From NCBI GenBank assembly GCA_027886175.1, contig JAJNNQ010000075.1, forward strand, positions 1,653,001 to 1,717,000: a stretch of 64,000 nucleotides of DNA. Direction: 5' to 3'. Position 1 is the first letter of the stretch. The number at the start of each line of letters is the position of its first letter. Shown here in pieces: positions 11,712 through 24,289 of this stretch. The notes under the pieces were generated by a model. That model was not told the origin of the DNA and did not search any database. It saw only the letters and a program-made list of their open reading frames with translations. Source of the stretch: Phylloscopus collybita (taxonomy: Eukaryota; Chordata; Aves; Passeriformes; Phylloscopidae). Position numbers and translations under genes: made by a program.

Positions 11712-13375
11712 TTCACTACTGTTTTTTCCACATGCAATGAAATTTCAGGCGTTTGTGGTTCTCATCAATCTGCTCTTTGGGATTGTTGGTAGTTATCTGT
11801 GCTGTTTGGTTTGTGCCATGCATTTTGGCACGTCTGCTTTGACTGTCTCCTGCCATGCCAGCAGCTGGGAATTAAAAATACACCCAGCTGATTGGAGCCT
11901 GTTGAATTAATATGTGTTGAGGGGGAAATGTGTAGAGGAAGACCTGTCCTTGCTGTAAAATTGACAGGATTTCACTCCTTCTTTAAGTGTCTGGACACAG
12001 AAAGAGGTGGAGGTGAGGGTCAATCTTTCCCTACCTCATCTGTGCCATTGCAATGATTATCATGAGATGCAACTGCTGTTGTTCATTAAGCCAAAGTTGC
12101 TCAAAACTGTTTTACCTTTGTGAGATTTTTTTTTTTCATTATTTTGCCCAGTTGGTCCCAGTTAGATGAAAGTTATGTTTACCTGGGACGTGTAGGAGAC
12201 ATTGTGTGTTTGAGGCTTTGGGGCTTCAGGAAAACGTCAGTCCCATGTCCTGTTTCACAAGTATCAGATCTCCTGCATTTCCACAGCAATTTTCCTGCCT
12301 TTCCAACATCCAGCTCTGTCAGACCCAGAGTGCTGCCATGCTGAAAACTCACCTCCAGCAAATTACATTTGTGATACCATCACTTCATCATTTGCCATCC
12401 AGAGCGTCCCAGACTCCAGCAGATCCCTCTCTGGCCCACAGATCCCAACCATTCCTGCTCCCTTGCCTGCTTGGATGCTCCATGAACCAGTGGTGCCTTT
12501 GTATTTCTCCATCCACTTTGAGCAACCTCCCCAGTTCTGCACCCAGCAGCATCCAGTCCCTCAGGGGCAGGCAGCTGGGGGATTTTGGTAGTTAAACACT
12601 ACAAGTTTGGGTCCCAAAATCTTTCTGGGAGGCCAGAGGTGGGACAGGGGAAGCCTGCAGAGACTCAGGGGTCTCCTCCATCAGCAGCTCATGGCTTGGA
12701 GAGCCCACCACGCCACCAACCTCCCCCTCAGACGTGGCTGGGGCTTTGCAATCTCCATATTCAGACCAGGGCTACTGTGTCACTGGATGAATGAATGGCA
12801 TCTCTGAACCCAATCCCACCTCTCCTGCCTCTCTCCTCTTTATTAGTTCTGGCTTTTGCTCTTTCACAGCAGAAATAGCTGTGCTTAGAGGTAAATCTCC
12901 TCAATTATCGTCCCTCACATTGCACAAATCTCTGGCTTTTAAGCCCATAATACAGTTTATTTTCTAAGTGCTGGTGACTCCCTTGGGCTTGGTGTCATTC
13001 TGAACCAAGAAATTCATCTCAGTCCACTGGGACATTACGTCCAGCCCAGTCTCAAACCTTGCACAAATTTAACTAATTTTCAAACCAAGCGAGACTCAGT
13101 TCTGAGACACTCTCAGGCATGAGACAAATTCACTCTCTACTCGAGAGAAACACAGTAGTGCCCATCATCAAAACTATGAGTGAGAATTTCTGCACTCCTG
13201 TGGGTCAAACAGTAGCAAATGCAAATTACTGAGTGAAGTGTATTGCAATTATTCATCCCAGAAGTGGATCCTGACTCTGGTTTTTGATACAATGGTAAGA
13301 GGTCCACCATGCTCATTGAGTTTGAAAGCTGCCTAGTCCAGCTCAGTGTTGCTTTATAATTCAACCTGCCAGAGA

Positions 13376-13797
13376 TTATGGAATCATGGAATGGTTAGGG
13401 TTGTAAGGAACCTCAAAGATATCTTGTTTCAACCCCCTGCAAGGGGCATGGACACCATCCACTATTCCAGGTTTCTCCAAACCCTATCTTTGAATCCTGG
13501 CCTTGAACACTTCCAAGGATGGAGCATCCATAGCTTCTCTGGGCAACCTCTGCCAGGGTCTCACCACCCTCATAATGAAGATTTTTTTCTAATATTGATT
13601 TTAAATCTACCCTCCTTCCACTTAAATCCACTGCCCCTTGTCCTGTCACTCCATGCCCTTGTCCAAAATCCCTCTCCAGTTTTCTTGGAGAATCTTTAGG
13701 CACTGGAAGAGGCTCAAAGTTCTCCCCAGAGTCTTTGCTTCTCCAGGCTGAACAGCCCAAAGTCTTTCAGCCTGTGTTCATAGCAGAGTGGCTCCAG
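13376..13797 (-). mobile_element. CR1 LINE 3'-end fragment, about 420 bp
   Basis: This copy runs from the tail (GGAATCATGGAATGG) through the 3' UTR and the CTTGTCCTGTCACTCCATGC block to the CTCCAGGCTGAACAGCCCAA block, which lies deeper in the CR1 3' region. It is moderately diverged, with a short internal insertion near 13485 (ATCTTTGAATC). Confidence 0.92.
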
Positions 13798-15535
13798 CCA
13801 AATTTGTGTTCCTACCCAGAGGAGAAGTGGCCAAGCCCTGCCCTGCATCATCACCAATGCCTGCAGGCAGCTATCTCAGCAGGATTGACTTTTGCTTCAT
13901 CCTGTGATGCCCCAGAGTAGCTTGGGGATTAACAGGAGTGTCCCAAAGGATTTTTCAGGGCTCACTACTCCACCTGAAGTGGGAAGATGGCCCTTGCTGC
14001 TCGCACAGATCCAGGTGCAGCAGATGGAGAGGGTGCAGCAGGTGCTGCAGAATGAGACACGCTGGGCATCAATCCATGGGCATGCAGCACTACACTCCAG
14101 GATCATTCCAGCTCCTGGCTACAGTGTCCTCATCAGTGCCTGCAGCTGCTCCATGACTCTTCTTCCCTCAGCACTGATGGAGCAGCACATCCCTGCCATC
14201 CCTCTGCCAGGAGCCCTTTCTGTTTTGGGGTCTGTCAGTCTGACATCTCCCCATGTGCCTCTCTGTTCATATCCTGCTGCTGGCAGAGTCCTCCTGGAAG
14301 CAGCCTGGGCTGAGCCAGGAGGGCCCATGCCAAGGACCTGCTGGGCTGGATCTGGCTCTTGTGCTGTTCCTGGGAGAGGCACGTGGGCAGCCAGCAGCAC
14401 CCTGGCTGAGAGCACAGCCCTGCCACAGCCTGGGGGCCAATGGGACCTGGACACAAGGGATGTGAAGGGCTGGCAGGAGAAAATGCTGCTCTTCAGCTGG
14501 GCAAGGCCAACCCCTTATCCACAGTCCTTATGGCTGGCATCAGCTGATTTCTGTATTTCATCTTTTTCCAGGGAAGCTTGAGCAGATGTGAAGTGTCTCA
14601 TTCCCTACAATCTGTGCCCATAGGGAAGTTGTGGGCTTTGCTTTGGCACCCTCAGCTAAAAATTCCCTCTAATCCCTTGCTGGACTGCACCCTCTGCCTC
14701 TACATTTCCTCCCTCCTGATCTCCTTGAACAACCTGAGACAGCGACAGGGAAGCTTGCAGCAGGACAATGCACATCTCCCAGGCACATCTCCCAGCCCAT
14801 GCTGCCCTCAGGGATGCCACAGCCCAAGCCAGCCATGCTACAGCGGTGGCCACAACAGCAGGGAGGTGACAGAGATGTCACTGAGCCCAGATCCAGCACC
14901 CAGCTGCACGGCAGGAAGAAATGCCCAACTATAAACCTGATGGTTGAGTTACAGGCTGGAACAGGAGCTCTGGGGAAGCACATGGGACCAGGCAGAGTAG
15001 GAACAACAGGGCCCTGCCTTGAAGTGCCTTCCTTTCCTCTGCATTTGGACAGAAATTAAGCTCAGCTTTTCCACGTTGTAGCAGCGCAAGCCTCCCTCTC
15101 CTGCCGGTTTTCCCAGACTCCAGGGATCCATCCAGCAGGCAGTGGAGCTGCTCTCACTGCAGGGAGCAGCGTCTGTGCAGGGTAGAAAGGAAATTGAGGC
15201 TGTCCCCTGCTTCGTGCTGAAAACCACAACCCCAACAAGTCACCCCCAGGCACTCCACACCATGCAGATTCCTGATGCTGCACAGTGGCAAAGTCCTCCT
15301 GGGCTGGGTGGAGCACAGGTAACCTGCTCCAGAACATGAGCTTCTCTCACTTCTCATCAAACCACCTCTTTGAAGACCTTCTAGAGCACGAAATGCTGGC
15401 AAGGTCACTGGGCAGTGATTTTAACCTGTGGCCAGGTTCAGCACACTGTGCTTTGCCTGAGACCCCTGATGTGTTGAGATCCTGCCATGACACAGAGGCA
15501 TGAAGGGAGAGCACAAAACCTTTCCAGACTGACTC

Positions 15536-15686
15536 ACAGAATCACAGGATGGTTTGGGCTGGAAGGAACCTTAAAGATCATCTACTCCCTACACCCCTGC
15601 CATGGGCAGGGACACCTTCCACTAGGTCAGGTTGCCCAAACCCCCAACCAACCTGGCCTTGAGCACTTCCAGGGATGGAGCAGATC
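15536..15686 (-). mobile_element. CR1 LINE 3'-end fragment
   Basis: The plus strand reads as the reverse of the CR1 3' end. It has the GAATCACAGGATGGTTTGG start, the CCATGGGCAGGGACACCTTCC core and the CCTTGAGCACTTCCAGGGATGG segment. It is sharply truncated at the 5' side near 15686. Confidence 0.9.
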
Positions 15687-16181
15687 AGGCCTGGCATAGA
15701 TTTAGGTCTGATTCATCCCCATCTTCCCAGATCATGCTGTCTGACATTACTACACATTATTCCCCTTCTGTGGCAGAAGGGTGGAAGGTCCTGCTGCAGA
15801 ACCCACCAGAGACAAGTCCTTGCACAGCACTAAAGACCCAGGCACAGAGGAAACCAATCCTGCTCTGTCCCCACCAAGCCCTGCTCACCCTCTCGCACAG
15901 CCAATGGGAAGGCATGACATGGACATCAGCAAAGGGGCTGCGTGGCAGCAGGGCCAGCTTTGGCTTCATGAACCACGTGTAAGGTTGGGTAGCTCAGACA
16001 AAGCAGTGACTCAGAAGTAGGCAGGGCGATGGGAAAACGTTCTGTGGGATGGATGGTCTGGCCAGGGCTTTGTGTCCGTCCCTTTTCGCCTTCACTGGCT
16101 GAGGGTGACGACACAAAACCCCGTGGGGTGATGGAATGGGAACAAACGGGGCGGTGACCATTTGTTCAGTGCGTGACAAAC

Positions 16182-16246
16182 ACGGGGAGGGGGAGAGTCC
16201 CCCACACTGACCTGGTGGGGGGGAAGGAGATGGTTAGTGGGGGGTC
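16182..16246 (+). other. G-run cluster, possible G-quadruplex
   Basis: The plus strand carries at least four runs of 4-7 guanines within 65 bp. It starts about 95 bp beyond the linker-exon donor in transcription order. The G-rich strand is the template strand of ADGRB1, so the pre-mRNA would be C-rich here. Quadruplex formation is an inference from composition. Confidence 0.4.
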
Positions 16247-16341
16247 ATTGAAACAGTGCAGAGAGCCCAGCCCAGCTGGGCAGTGCAGTGAGCAGAGCAG
16301 TGTCCCAGCTCCAGAGGCCGCTGTGGGAGGTCAGAGCTTAC

Positions 16342-16449
16342 CTATTTGAGGTGCAGGGTACCCGTAGTGCTGCAGTTCGTCAGGGTCCTCTCGCTTTCTG
16401 TTATCTGTGGACCTCAGCGATTGGCTTCTGGAATTATAGCGTCCATTGG
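16342..16449 (-). CDS. ADGRB1: ADGRB1 linker exon between TSR1 and TSR2
   Basis: This 108-bp phase 1-1 exon has no start codon and is too short for ordinary ORF listing. It was found by looking for the linker that joins TSR1 to TSR2 in BAI1. Reading from the acceptor (CCATAG, ending at 16450) to the donor GTAAGC (16341-16336), the frame contains [10 protein letters not shown], then R-K-R-E-D, then [12 protein letters not shown]. These match the remembered mammalian linker ([16 protein letters not shown] and DELQQFGFPAPQ) closely and without gaps. The first codon is split with TSR1 (A from 24523 plus CC), giving Thr. The last is split with TSR2 (G plus GT), giving Gly-Asp-Pro. The linker is polar, basic and probably flexible. 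It has no cysteines. Confidence 0.93.
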
Positions 16450-19400
16450 CTATGGCAAGGTAATGGGTCATGTAAATACACCTTGGTTCACTCTGCAAGA
16501 TCTTTCACTACAAAGGTTACACGCGTTAACAACAGCCACCTGCCACGTTCCCCTGACATGACCGCCTGCTTCTCCAACCCCAGCACCCCTGGCCACCAGT
16601 CTTCCCCGAGGTTTCAGCACCAACCAGCCTGAAAGACTCGGGCTGGCTGGTGGTTCGACCCCTCCTTTTTGAGCCAGATTTGGGACCATGCAGAGTATGA
16701 TCCCTTAACGTCTGGTCTTTAATTAATTTCAGTGGTTTTCTAGGGTGTCTGCACTCCTTGCTGCACTTGTGGAGGATTCATCCTTTTCAGACGTGCTGGC
16801 ACGGAATCCCGCCATCCCTAGTGGTGTTTTGAGATTTATGGTGGTAGCTGGCAGGGTGTTTTTGGTGGGAAATTTGTCCTTGCAACCAGCACCTGCCTAG
16901 AAATGTCCTGTAGAGGAGCCAGGAAACGCTGAGTGGAGCAGGCAGGTGAGGACAGGTGGAAAGGAAAGGGATATCTCAATAAGAAGTCTCCTTCACAGAC
17001 TTTACCCTGCCACCAGCAACAAGGAGAGATGCTGGCATCAGCAGAGTACCAACAGAGCTACAACTGGGAACTTTTCCTTCTCAGTGAGAGATAAGCTCCT
17101 GACGTTTGTGTCCTACTGAAAATCTCCCAGTGGAGCCCACAGAGTTCAGAAGGTAAATAATGCATCCAGAGTAAATCAAAGGCATTCAACTGTTCCTTCC
17201 GAGCCCAGGCTCCACCAGCTTTCCATTTTCATCGTGTGTGGATCGGCCCTGAACTGGCTGGAGGGGAAACTAAAATTTCTGTTGTCTGCATCACTGGCCA
17301 TGCTGAAACCCTGACACATTCCCTCCCTAAAAAACAGAGAAACAACCCAGCAACAACAACCAAAATCCCATCCACCAGGAGTGCCTGCTGTAAATCAGGA
17401 GAGCTCAGCTGACTCCACCGGAGTCACATGGAATAGCAGAGAGCAGAGCTGAGCCCCAGAAATCTGTGATCTGGCAGCCAATTTGTTTCCAAACAGCAAG
17501 TACCAGACAGAAGATCTTTTCCCCCAAGGAGGTAAAACAGTCAGACATCTTTTCAAGAAGTATGAACTGCCAAGGGTTGAAATGGTGACAAATTTGATCC
17601 CGGAACCCTGAGAAAATTAATAAAGGTTAATGAAGCTTCAGTGTGGTGGCAGGAGTCTTTATTGCCATCCAAAAAGGGAAAGCAGAGGAGGCTGAGGAAT
17701 GATTCAGAGAGTCCCTGCCAGGAGCCAGGCTTTAAATTCAGCAGTTTGGATCATGGGAGAGTTTGTGAAATTGTATTATTTACCATCACTGTTGCCTGAA
17801 AGCAGAACTTGAGGAGTCTAGGAATTGTCACATGGACTCCTCCAAACCTTCCCAGCACCAGCTGGCTGCTGGCTGGAGGGGATGGGATGGGGCAGTCACC
17901 CACCTGCCATCCTCAAGGGAAAGATACCCACAACCAGACATCAGGACCACAAACATCCTGGTATCTGCAAACACCTTGTTTTTGTCTGGCTCTTTCCAGG
18001 AATAGAAAAGTCTCAGACCCTATGGTTTTATTGCTAAAAATCATGGCACTTTCCTGTGGGAGATTCAGGTCAAAAAAGACAAACTCTAAGTAGTTTTCCA
18101 ATACTATTTTTTTTTCTCTGAGTTAGGAGACAACTTAAATTATTCCCATATTTGGGACTTCTCACATCCCCACTCATTCCTGGCTATACCCACACACTTT
18201 CATCTGCTCCGATTTAAGTCCTCTCCATGAAATCCCACAAACCACAAGAACACACAAAATCTCCATCTGCAGCACACCCCATGGGCTTCCCACAGACTTA
18301 TTTAGGCTGGGAGGAGAAAGTGGGGCTGGGCATCAAGGAGCAGACATGGAGCTTGGATGGCTTTGTCACCTGCCCAGAGCAAGGACGGTGACAGGGAAAA
18401 CCTGGGATTGAATATCCTGGAATCAGTCAGTGTTCACCAATGGACAGAGAGCTAGGAGGCAGGACAGAGGGAAGGAAAGATAGAAGAGCAAAAGAGAAGT
18501 TTTAATTGCAAGTCTGACGCCCTGAACCTCCTCTCACCAATTATTTGGGCCCTGTGTCACTGACATCTAATGACTTATCCCAGTCTTGAAGGACTGAATG
18601 ATTTCCTTTGCTCCTCGACAGGTATGACAAGTCTGCACTGCTATTTCTCATGCTAATTAAAGCCAATCAGGCCTAGAGGCTAAATTAGGGACCCCTCCAG
18701 CTTCCCCCAAGCTTCCTCCCTGCCAGGGTCGCTCCACTGGTGCAGGAAGCCTTCCTCCCCTTTGGAAAAGGATGTGCAGAGAAGCCAGTTTGTCTGCAAT
18801 TTAACACAGAGCAGAGCTGAGATTTAACCTGGACAGTTTCCTTGGAGAGATGCACAAATCAATCCTGGTTCCAAACAAAGCAGGGAGACATCAGGTCCCT
18901 TAGGAATATGGGGAAAGTTGGTGCAAATGCTGCTTTGCTGTGGGTACCTGAACTTTATGGGGTGGAGATCAAAAACTAAAGGCAGGGGGGACATGGTTGG
19001 ATTTCAGAAGCCTGCTTCCCACAGCAGGGTCAGTGAAGAAGTGTAATTCCAGGATGAAGGGAAGACCTAGACTCAATTTACATCCCAGCTGGATAAATGT
19101 AGTGAAAATGGCATGAAAAACCCAAGCACCTTTCAGATGCCAACAGGAGGAACAGAGGGATAATGCTCTTGGAACCAAACAGGGATGTTTCACTTGCAAG
19201 CAGAGGCAAGTACATGAGATTTTGAAAAAAAACACAGCTCAAGTGTGGATGTGGAGGATGATCAGTGCTGGCAGGAGTGGGAATAGGAAGCAGGTGACCA
19301 ACACTTCTAATGAGAACATGCAATGTGTCAGACAGCACCTTGCAACACAACCAAGGGAAAAACAAAATAAAGTCTTGAAGTCCTTGAAGTGCTGTGGGCC

Positions 19401-21773
19401 AAGGTTTTAGCATCCAAACATGTCTCACCACAGCTACACACTCTGTATTCATCCCCCAAACAGGAGAGGCAAAGCAAATAGCAGGAGCATGAAAATTATT
19501 CCAGGTAAGGTGAGATGGTGGGAATGAAGGGATGAACCAGAGCAAAAAGTGGAAAGGGATTATTAAAAAAAAATACCCAAAACATTCAAATGCATCTCAG
19601 TGCAGTAAAACCGAAAGAAAATGTGGTGGCTACAGAGTTTTGGGGGCATCTATCAGCTGCTAAAGAGCAAAGCTGAAAAGCACAGAATTACTAACAACCC
19701 CTAAATCCCAAGTTCTCAGTGGATGGAGAAGAGGGACACTGAGAAGGCCACTGGATATACTGCAATCACACCAGCTAAGGAAATGACCCAAAGCATTTAC
19801 ATTTGAACATTTGTGAAAAAATCTGGAATTTATGAAAACATCACTGGGGGAGATCTGTGGCTCTCAGACGTGAAATGCCTGAACTACCAGTAAAAAAAAA
19901 GGGCAGGGCAAAGTCTGCAGCAGCAGTAGCAGCAGGTACCTCTAGGAGCTCCTCCAGCTTGCAGTGAGATCTAGCCTGGCCTGCAGGGAACGAAGAAGCT
20001 CCCACACATGCCCAGCATATTTCAGCTCCGTGGTTGCAGCAAAAAATAAAAATTTAATGAGAATCAGGGGTGGCAGAGACTGAGGCTCAGCCTTGGGAAT
20101 GTCATGTGGAACATGCATTCCTTCACACCACTAACAGCTGAAGGGCTACAACCCTGAACCTGCTGGAAGCTGAAAATCCAGCCTGGAACGACAGGACTGT
20201 GCCAGTGTCACCCCCCTGCACCTGACGTCAGGATGTGGTCACCCCTTTCCCAGCCACGGGGAGCTGTGTCTTCCCAATCTGCATGTTCAGAAATGTCAGG
20301 GATGGTTGTGCACAGCCTCTGCCAGATGGGATGGCAGGATTTCAGCTGGCTCCTCTGACGGTTCTCCTTCCCCAGGAACAAACACAGGCTGCCCACGTCT
20401 CTGATTGTTCTCACATCTCTCCAGCACTGCTGAATTCTGATGCTGGGGTCAGGGCTGTGACATTCCCCCTCTGGTCTGGGTGTTGTCCATCCAGGTTCCT
20501 CATGAGGACCCTCTGCCTGCCAGGTTGTGGGCAACCCTGGTTTCAAGAACCTTGCAGCCAAAAAGAACCACTGGAGCACATCCCTTTCCATCCACAGTGG
20601 GTGGACCTGGGAAGTTCCTCTGCAAGCTCCCACCACGCTTGGCTTGGCATATTTTCCCCTCTCTCTATAAAACAGCAGCTCCTGCCCAAATCCAACAGAA
20701 GGAGGAAATCTCCTCTGTGCTGGAGAGGGGGATATCACCAAGTCCTTTACCAAGGAAAAATCAGAACTACAACAAAAACTTTGTGCTTTCCTTCAGATTA
20801 CATCTCTTGAGCTGCTACAAATAAAGACTCTGCCTAAGCCAAGCTGCTGTTACCAAAGTTTCCTTCCCAGTTTGGGATGAGCCTTCAATACAGTTTTTCC
20901 TCAGCATTTCACAGCTTTTGGTTTTGCCCATGGAAAACTTACCTGGATCACTTCCTGTTGGTCTTGGGTGTGTATCCCTGGGGAAATTTAGCCAGATCAT
21001 CAAGCAAGAGAGACTCTACCACATGAAACAGCAGAGATGGTGGCCCAAACAAGTGGGGAAACACAAAGACCACATAAAAAATGGTGGAGCCATTCAGCCA
21101 CCCCTATGCACTGATTTCAACCTCTGTGGCCTCCAGACAAGGTGTTCAACTCAGCTCTGGGGCCCAGGTGTGACCAGGCTGGCACAGGTCACAGCTCTTG
21201 GAAAAACTGAGAAGTATTTCCTACCATTCCCACTCCTGCATGCTGAGACCTGCTGAAGGCCCACCCAGGGGCAGCTCTGGAAGAGCAGGAATGGCAGGAC
21301 CTGGGCAAGGTCCATCTTGGGGGGGAGCTGTGTGACAAGACAGCTCTGGAACATTTCCCACGGCCTGGCAAAATAAAACAACCAATGAAACCCTCAAACA
21401 TCTTCCACAAAGGTTCCTCCCAGCAGCTCCAGGGAGCTGAGTGCCAGCACTCTGAGAACCAGCCACAGAGGCTGGAGATCCAATGAAACAGCTAAAACAC
21501 TCCTGCTAATCACCCATCAGCTTCTGAGCCACTTTGGCAGAAGTGAGAAAGGAGAAAATAAAGAAGAGAGATGGCTTTGTCCTTGTTTTGAAGGTGGTGG
21601 GGACGTCTGTGTTATTCTAACCTTGCTTGGCCAGCAGTTTCTCAGGGGACAAGTTTCAATTTACCTCCACAGCAAAGGGGAAAATATCAGAGCACATACC
21701 CCTGTTTTCTTCTGCTTGCCTGTTCTATCAGGGTTACAGATGGCTCTTTGCTCAAGGAAAATTTTTTCCTGCC

Positions 21774-21927
21774 TTTTTTTTTTTTTTTTTTCCTACTAGA
21801 AAATTAAGATCTCAGCTATTCCACAATACTTGGAGAGCTGGTCAGGTGTTATTGCAAGCTGCTTAAATGCTGAATGGATTCAAGATAAAGTTGTTCTCCT
21901 GGCCAGTTCCCTTTTTTTTTTTTTTTT
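21774..21927. repeat. Two poly(T) tracts in an A/T-rich stretch
   Basis: T runs of about 18 bp (21774-21791) and about 16 bp (21911-21927). The second leads into mixed T/A-rich sequence to about 21965. They are simple-sequence expansions, and no flanking duplication was seen. Confidence 0.8.
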
Positions 21928-24136
21928 ATTTTCTTCTTTTTTATTTTAATTAAAAAAGAAATAATTAGAACCTATCTAGCTGCAGATTATAATTGAACAT
22001 TTAGAATAATAACAGTTCCAGGGAAGGAATGAACATTTTACTCATCCTTAACAAATCTATGAGCAAAAGTCAATATGAAAATAACAGTGACACATTTAAA
22101 ACAGGATTTCTATTCTACTTTTAAATCCTCTTAGGCTTTGGGGCAGATCAAAGTAAAGAGAAGGAAAAGATATGTGCAAGAAAATTAGAAACCCTTCTTG
22201 GGTCAAAAGTGCATCTCCTTGGGCAAAGGCAATGGGACAGATTCACCGAGAGGCAAGTTCAGAGCCGAGTGAAAAGTTTTGATATGAAGAGACACAGGTT
22301 TATCTTGAAGTAGGACACAGACCTCAAGATGTGCATGGAAAAGTCTTCTGGAAAGATTTACTGCTTACATATCCCCTCAAATCCTTTCCAGCATGAAAAC
22401 ATCAAAATGAGGCTCAGCAGTTTGTCTGCAAAGAGAGTCCTGGGACAATTAATCAGAATTAATTTGTTTATTTCAATGGAATAAATCAGTTTGTGCTGCC
22501 CGACTCTGCGTGTGTACTCTCCTTCCAAACTAGGACTTTCCACTTAGCTTAAAATTCCTTCTTCCCAAATAATCTGAGCTGAACTAGTCTCATTGCAGTT
22601 TGGAGGAAGACTTGACTGGGAATGCAATGGAAAAAGGACAGGAAGGCAAGTGAAATAATTTATTGAATCATAGCCCCTTCAGATTTTTTGCACTTAGGAT
22701 TGGCTTTGCTGGGTGTTGTACTCTGGAAAAAGTGAAGTAAACAATGAGTAAAAACCCATTCACTCTTCACTGCTGCACTCCATGCATGGAAATCCAACCC
22801 AGTCTCCACCCCATCCCACTCCTTGCCACCACAACCTCAGGAGATCTGTCATGAAGAAGAACCAAAGTTTTGCCCCTGGGGAAGATTGAGGGAAGATGTT
22901 ACACCCCCTGCTCAGTGCTGACAAGGCTGGCCCTGGAAAACAAAGTCTTCACCCCAGAAAACAGGGTTTTCCCCCTCTCACCACTTCAAGAGGGCTTCAG
23001 GAGAATCAAACAGGTTCCATAGACAGCTTGGAAGATGGTTAGGGATGAGGAAGGATGTCCTGCAAAGAGAAGCTGGGGAACGGGGATTCCCCCTAGTTTA
23101 TCCAGCACAGGAGGGACACATTAAGGAGCTTTTCTGCCTGTTGTCCCATGTGTTCCCATGTTCAAAGAGTGACCAGCCCTGCAGATCCCCCTCTCCCACT
23201 CCCAGTGTCATCTCTGCCTTCTTCCTTCACACATTGTTCACCAAGACTGGTGTGGCCCTTCCTCCAACTCCACTCAGGTACACCCCAGTCCCACAGCTGG
23301 ACATTTTTCAGGACCAGCTTCCAGGTCCTACTCTTCCCTACCACAAGTGACAGCTGAGTCATGACTACAAAGTCACCACCAAGCATACATGACACAGATT
23401 AAATATCGGTGTGGGCAAACTTCAGAGGGAACTTAGCAATTGTGAGTCAAGGAGATGGAATTCAATATACCAGGTTTCATTAAAAAAAAAAAAAAAAGTC
23501 TAAGCCTAATTGCAACATATTTTAAATTTATGGAAATGTTAAAAAATGCATGAAATCATTTTAGCCCTTGTTAGAGGAATATATTTATCTCCCTTTATTT
23601 GAACTTCCCCCTTATCAGGAGATACTTCCCAGGCTTTGAAGACAGCTGAACTTTCTTTAGCTATTTGACTAGTCAGAGGAGTTATTCAAACATTCCCTAC
23701 TCTGAATTTGAAATAAAAAGAAGGGAATAATTATAACCACCCGTTTGCTTGCATTTGTTGAGCTGAGCTGTGTCTGCAGTTGGCTTTTCCTCCTCATCCC
23801 CCTCTCGACACAGCTCAAAGCAATAGAAGAGCTGGGGATGAAAGTGCTGGAGGTCCACCAGCTCAATCCACTAATACCTGACTGGTGTGGGCAACTCTGT
23901 GCCCTGTTCGCTGGAGAAGAGGACCTGGAAAGAGGATGCATTACAGGGGGAGAGTGGAGCACACACCAAAGCCTTTGCATCACTCAATCCCTGTCTAACA
24001 GCCAGATCTTTCTCTACATCTTATCACCAGGCACTTCCATTTGTGAAAGAAAGGAGCAGGGTCACTGCTCCTGAAAACTAAACCAAGAAGAAGCAAGATT
24101 AACATCTCTCTTAGCTTTAATTATTTGGGAGAACTG

Positions 24137-24161
24137 AAAAAAAAAAAAAAAAAAAAAAAAA
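24137..24161. repeat. Poly(A) tract, 25 bp
   Basis: An uninterrupted run of about 25 adenines on the plus strand, roughly 360 bp downstream (in transcription order) of the TSR1 donor. No retrocopy body was recognised beside it. Confidence 0.9.
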
Positions 24162-24289
24162 GCTTTTAAGGCTTTAAGGATGTGGCAGATTTACCACCAG
24201 CGTATGACAACCTGATGTAAAAAGCCTGCCTATGGATCCCCATAAATCCTTTGGGCTGAAGGCCTGGAAGGTGTAGGAGGACTGTGCCA

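Larger units (their letters stand above)
10155..16341 (-). other. ADGRB1: ADGRB1 intron between linker exon and TSR2 (6187 bp)
   Basis: The donor is GTAAGC and the acceptor is CCACAG after a C-rich pyrimidine tract. The intron contains two CR1 fragments (13376-13797 and 15536-15686), the hexanucleotide array at 11598-11711, a poly(A) near 10395 and otherwise unremarkable sequence. No extra exon was recognised. Confidence 0.88.

Noticed and set aside
11429..11910. Repetitive Ile-Phe and Tyr-Ile frames
   Set aside because: These are translations of the TATTTA array.
13892..14581. 229-codon plus-strand open frame
   Set aside because: No recognisable domain and irregular composition. It begins just past a CR1 copy, with no support for expression.
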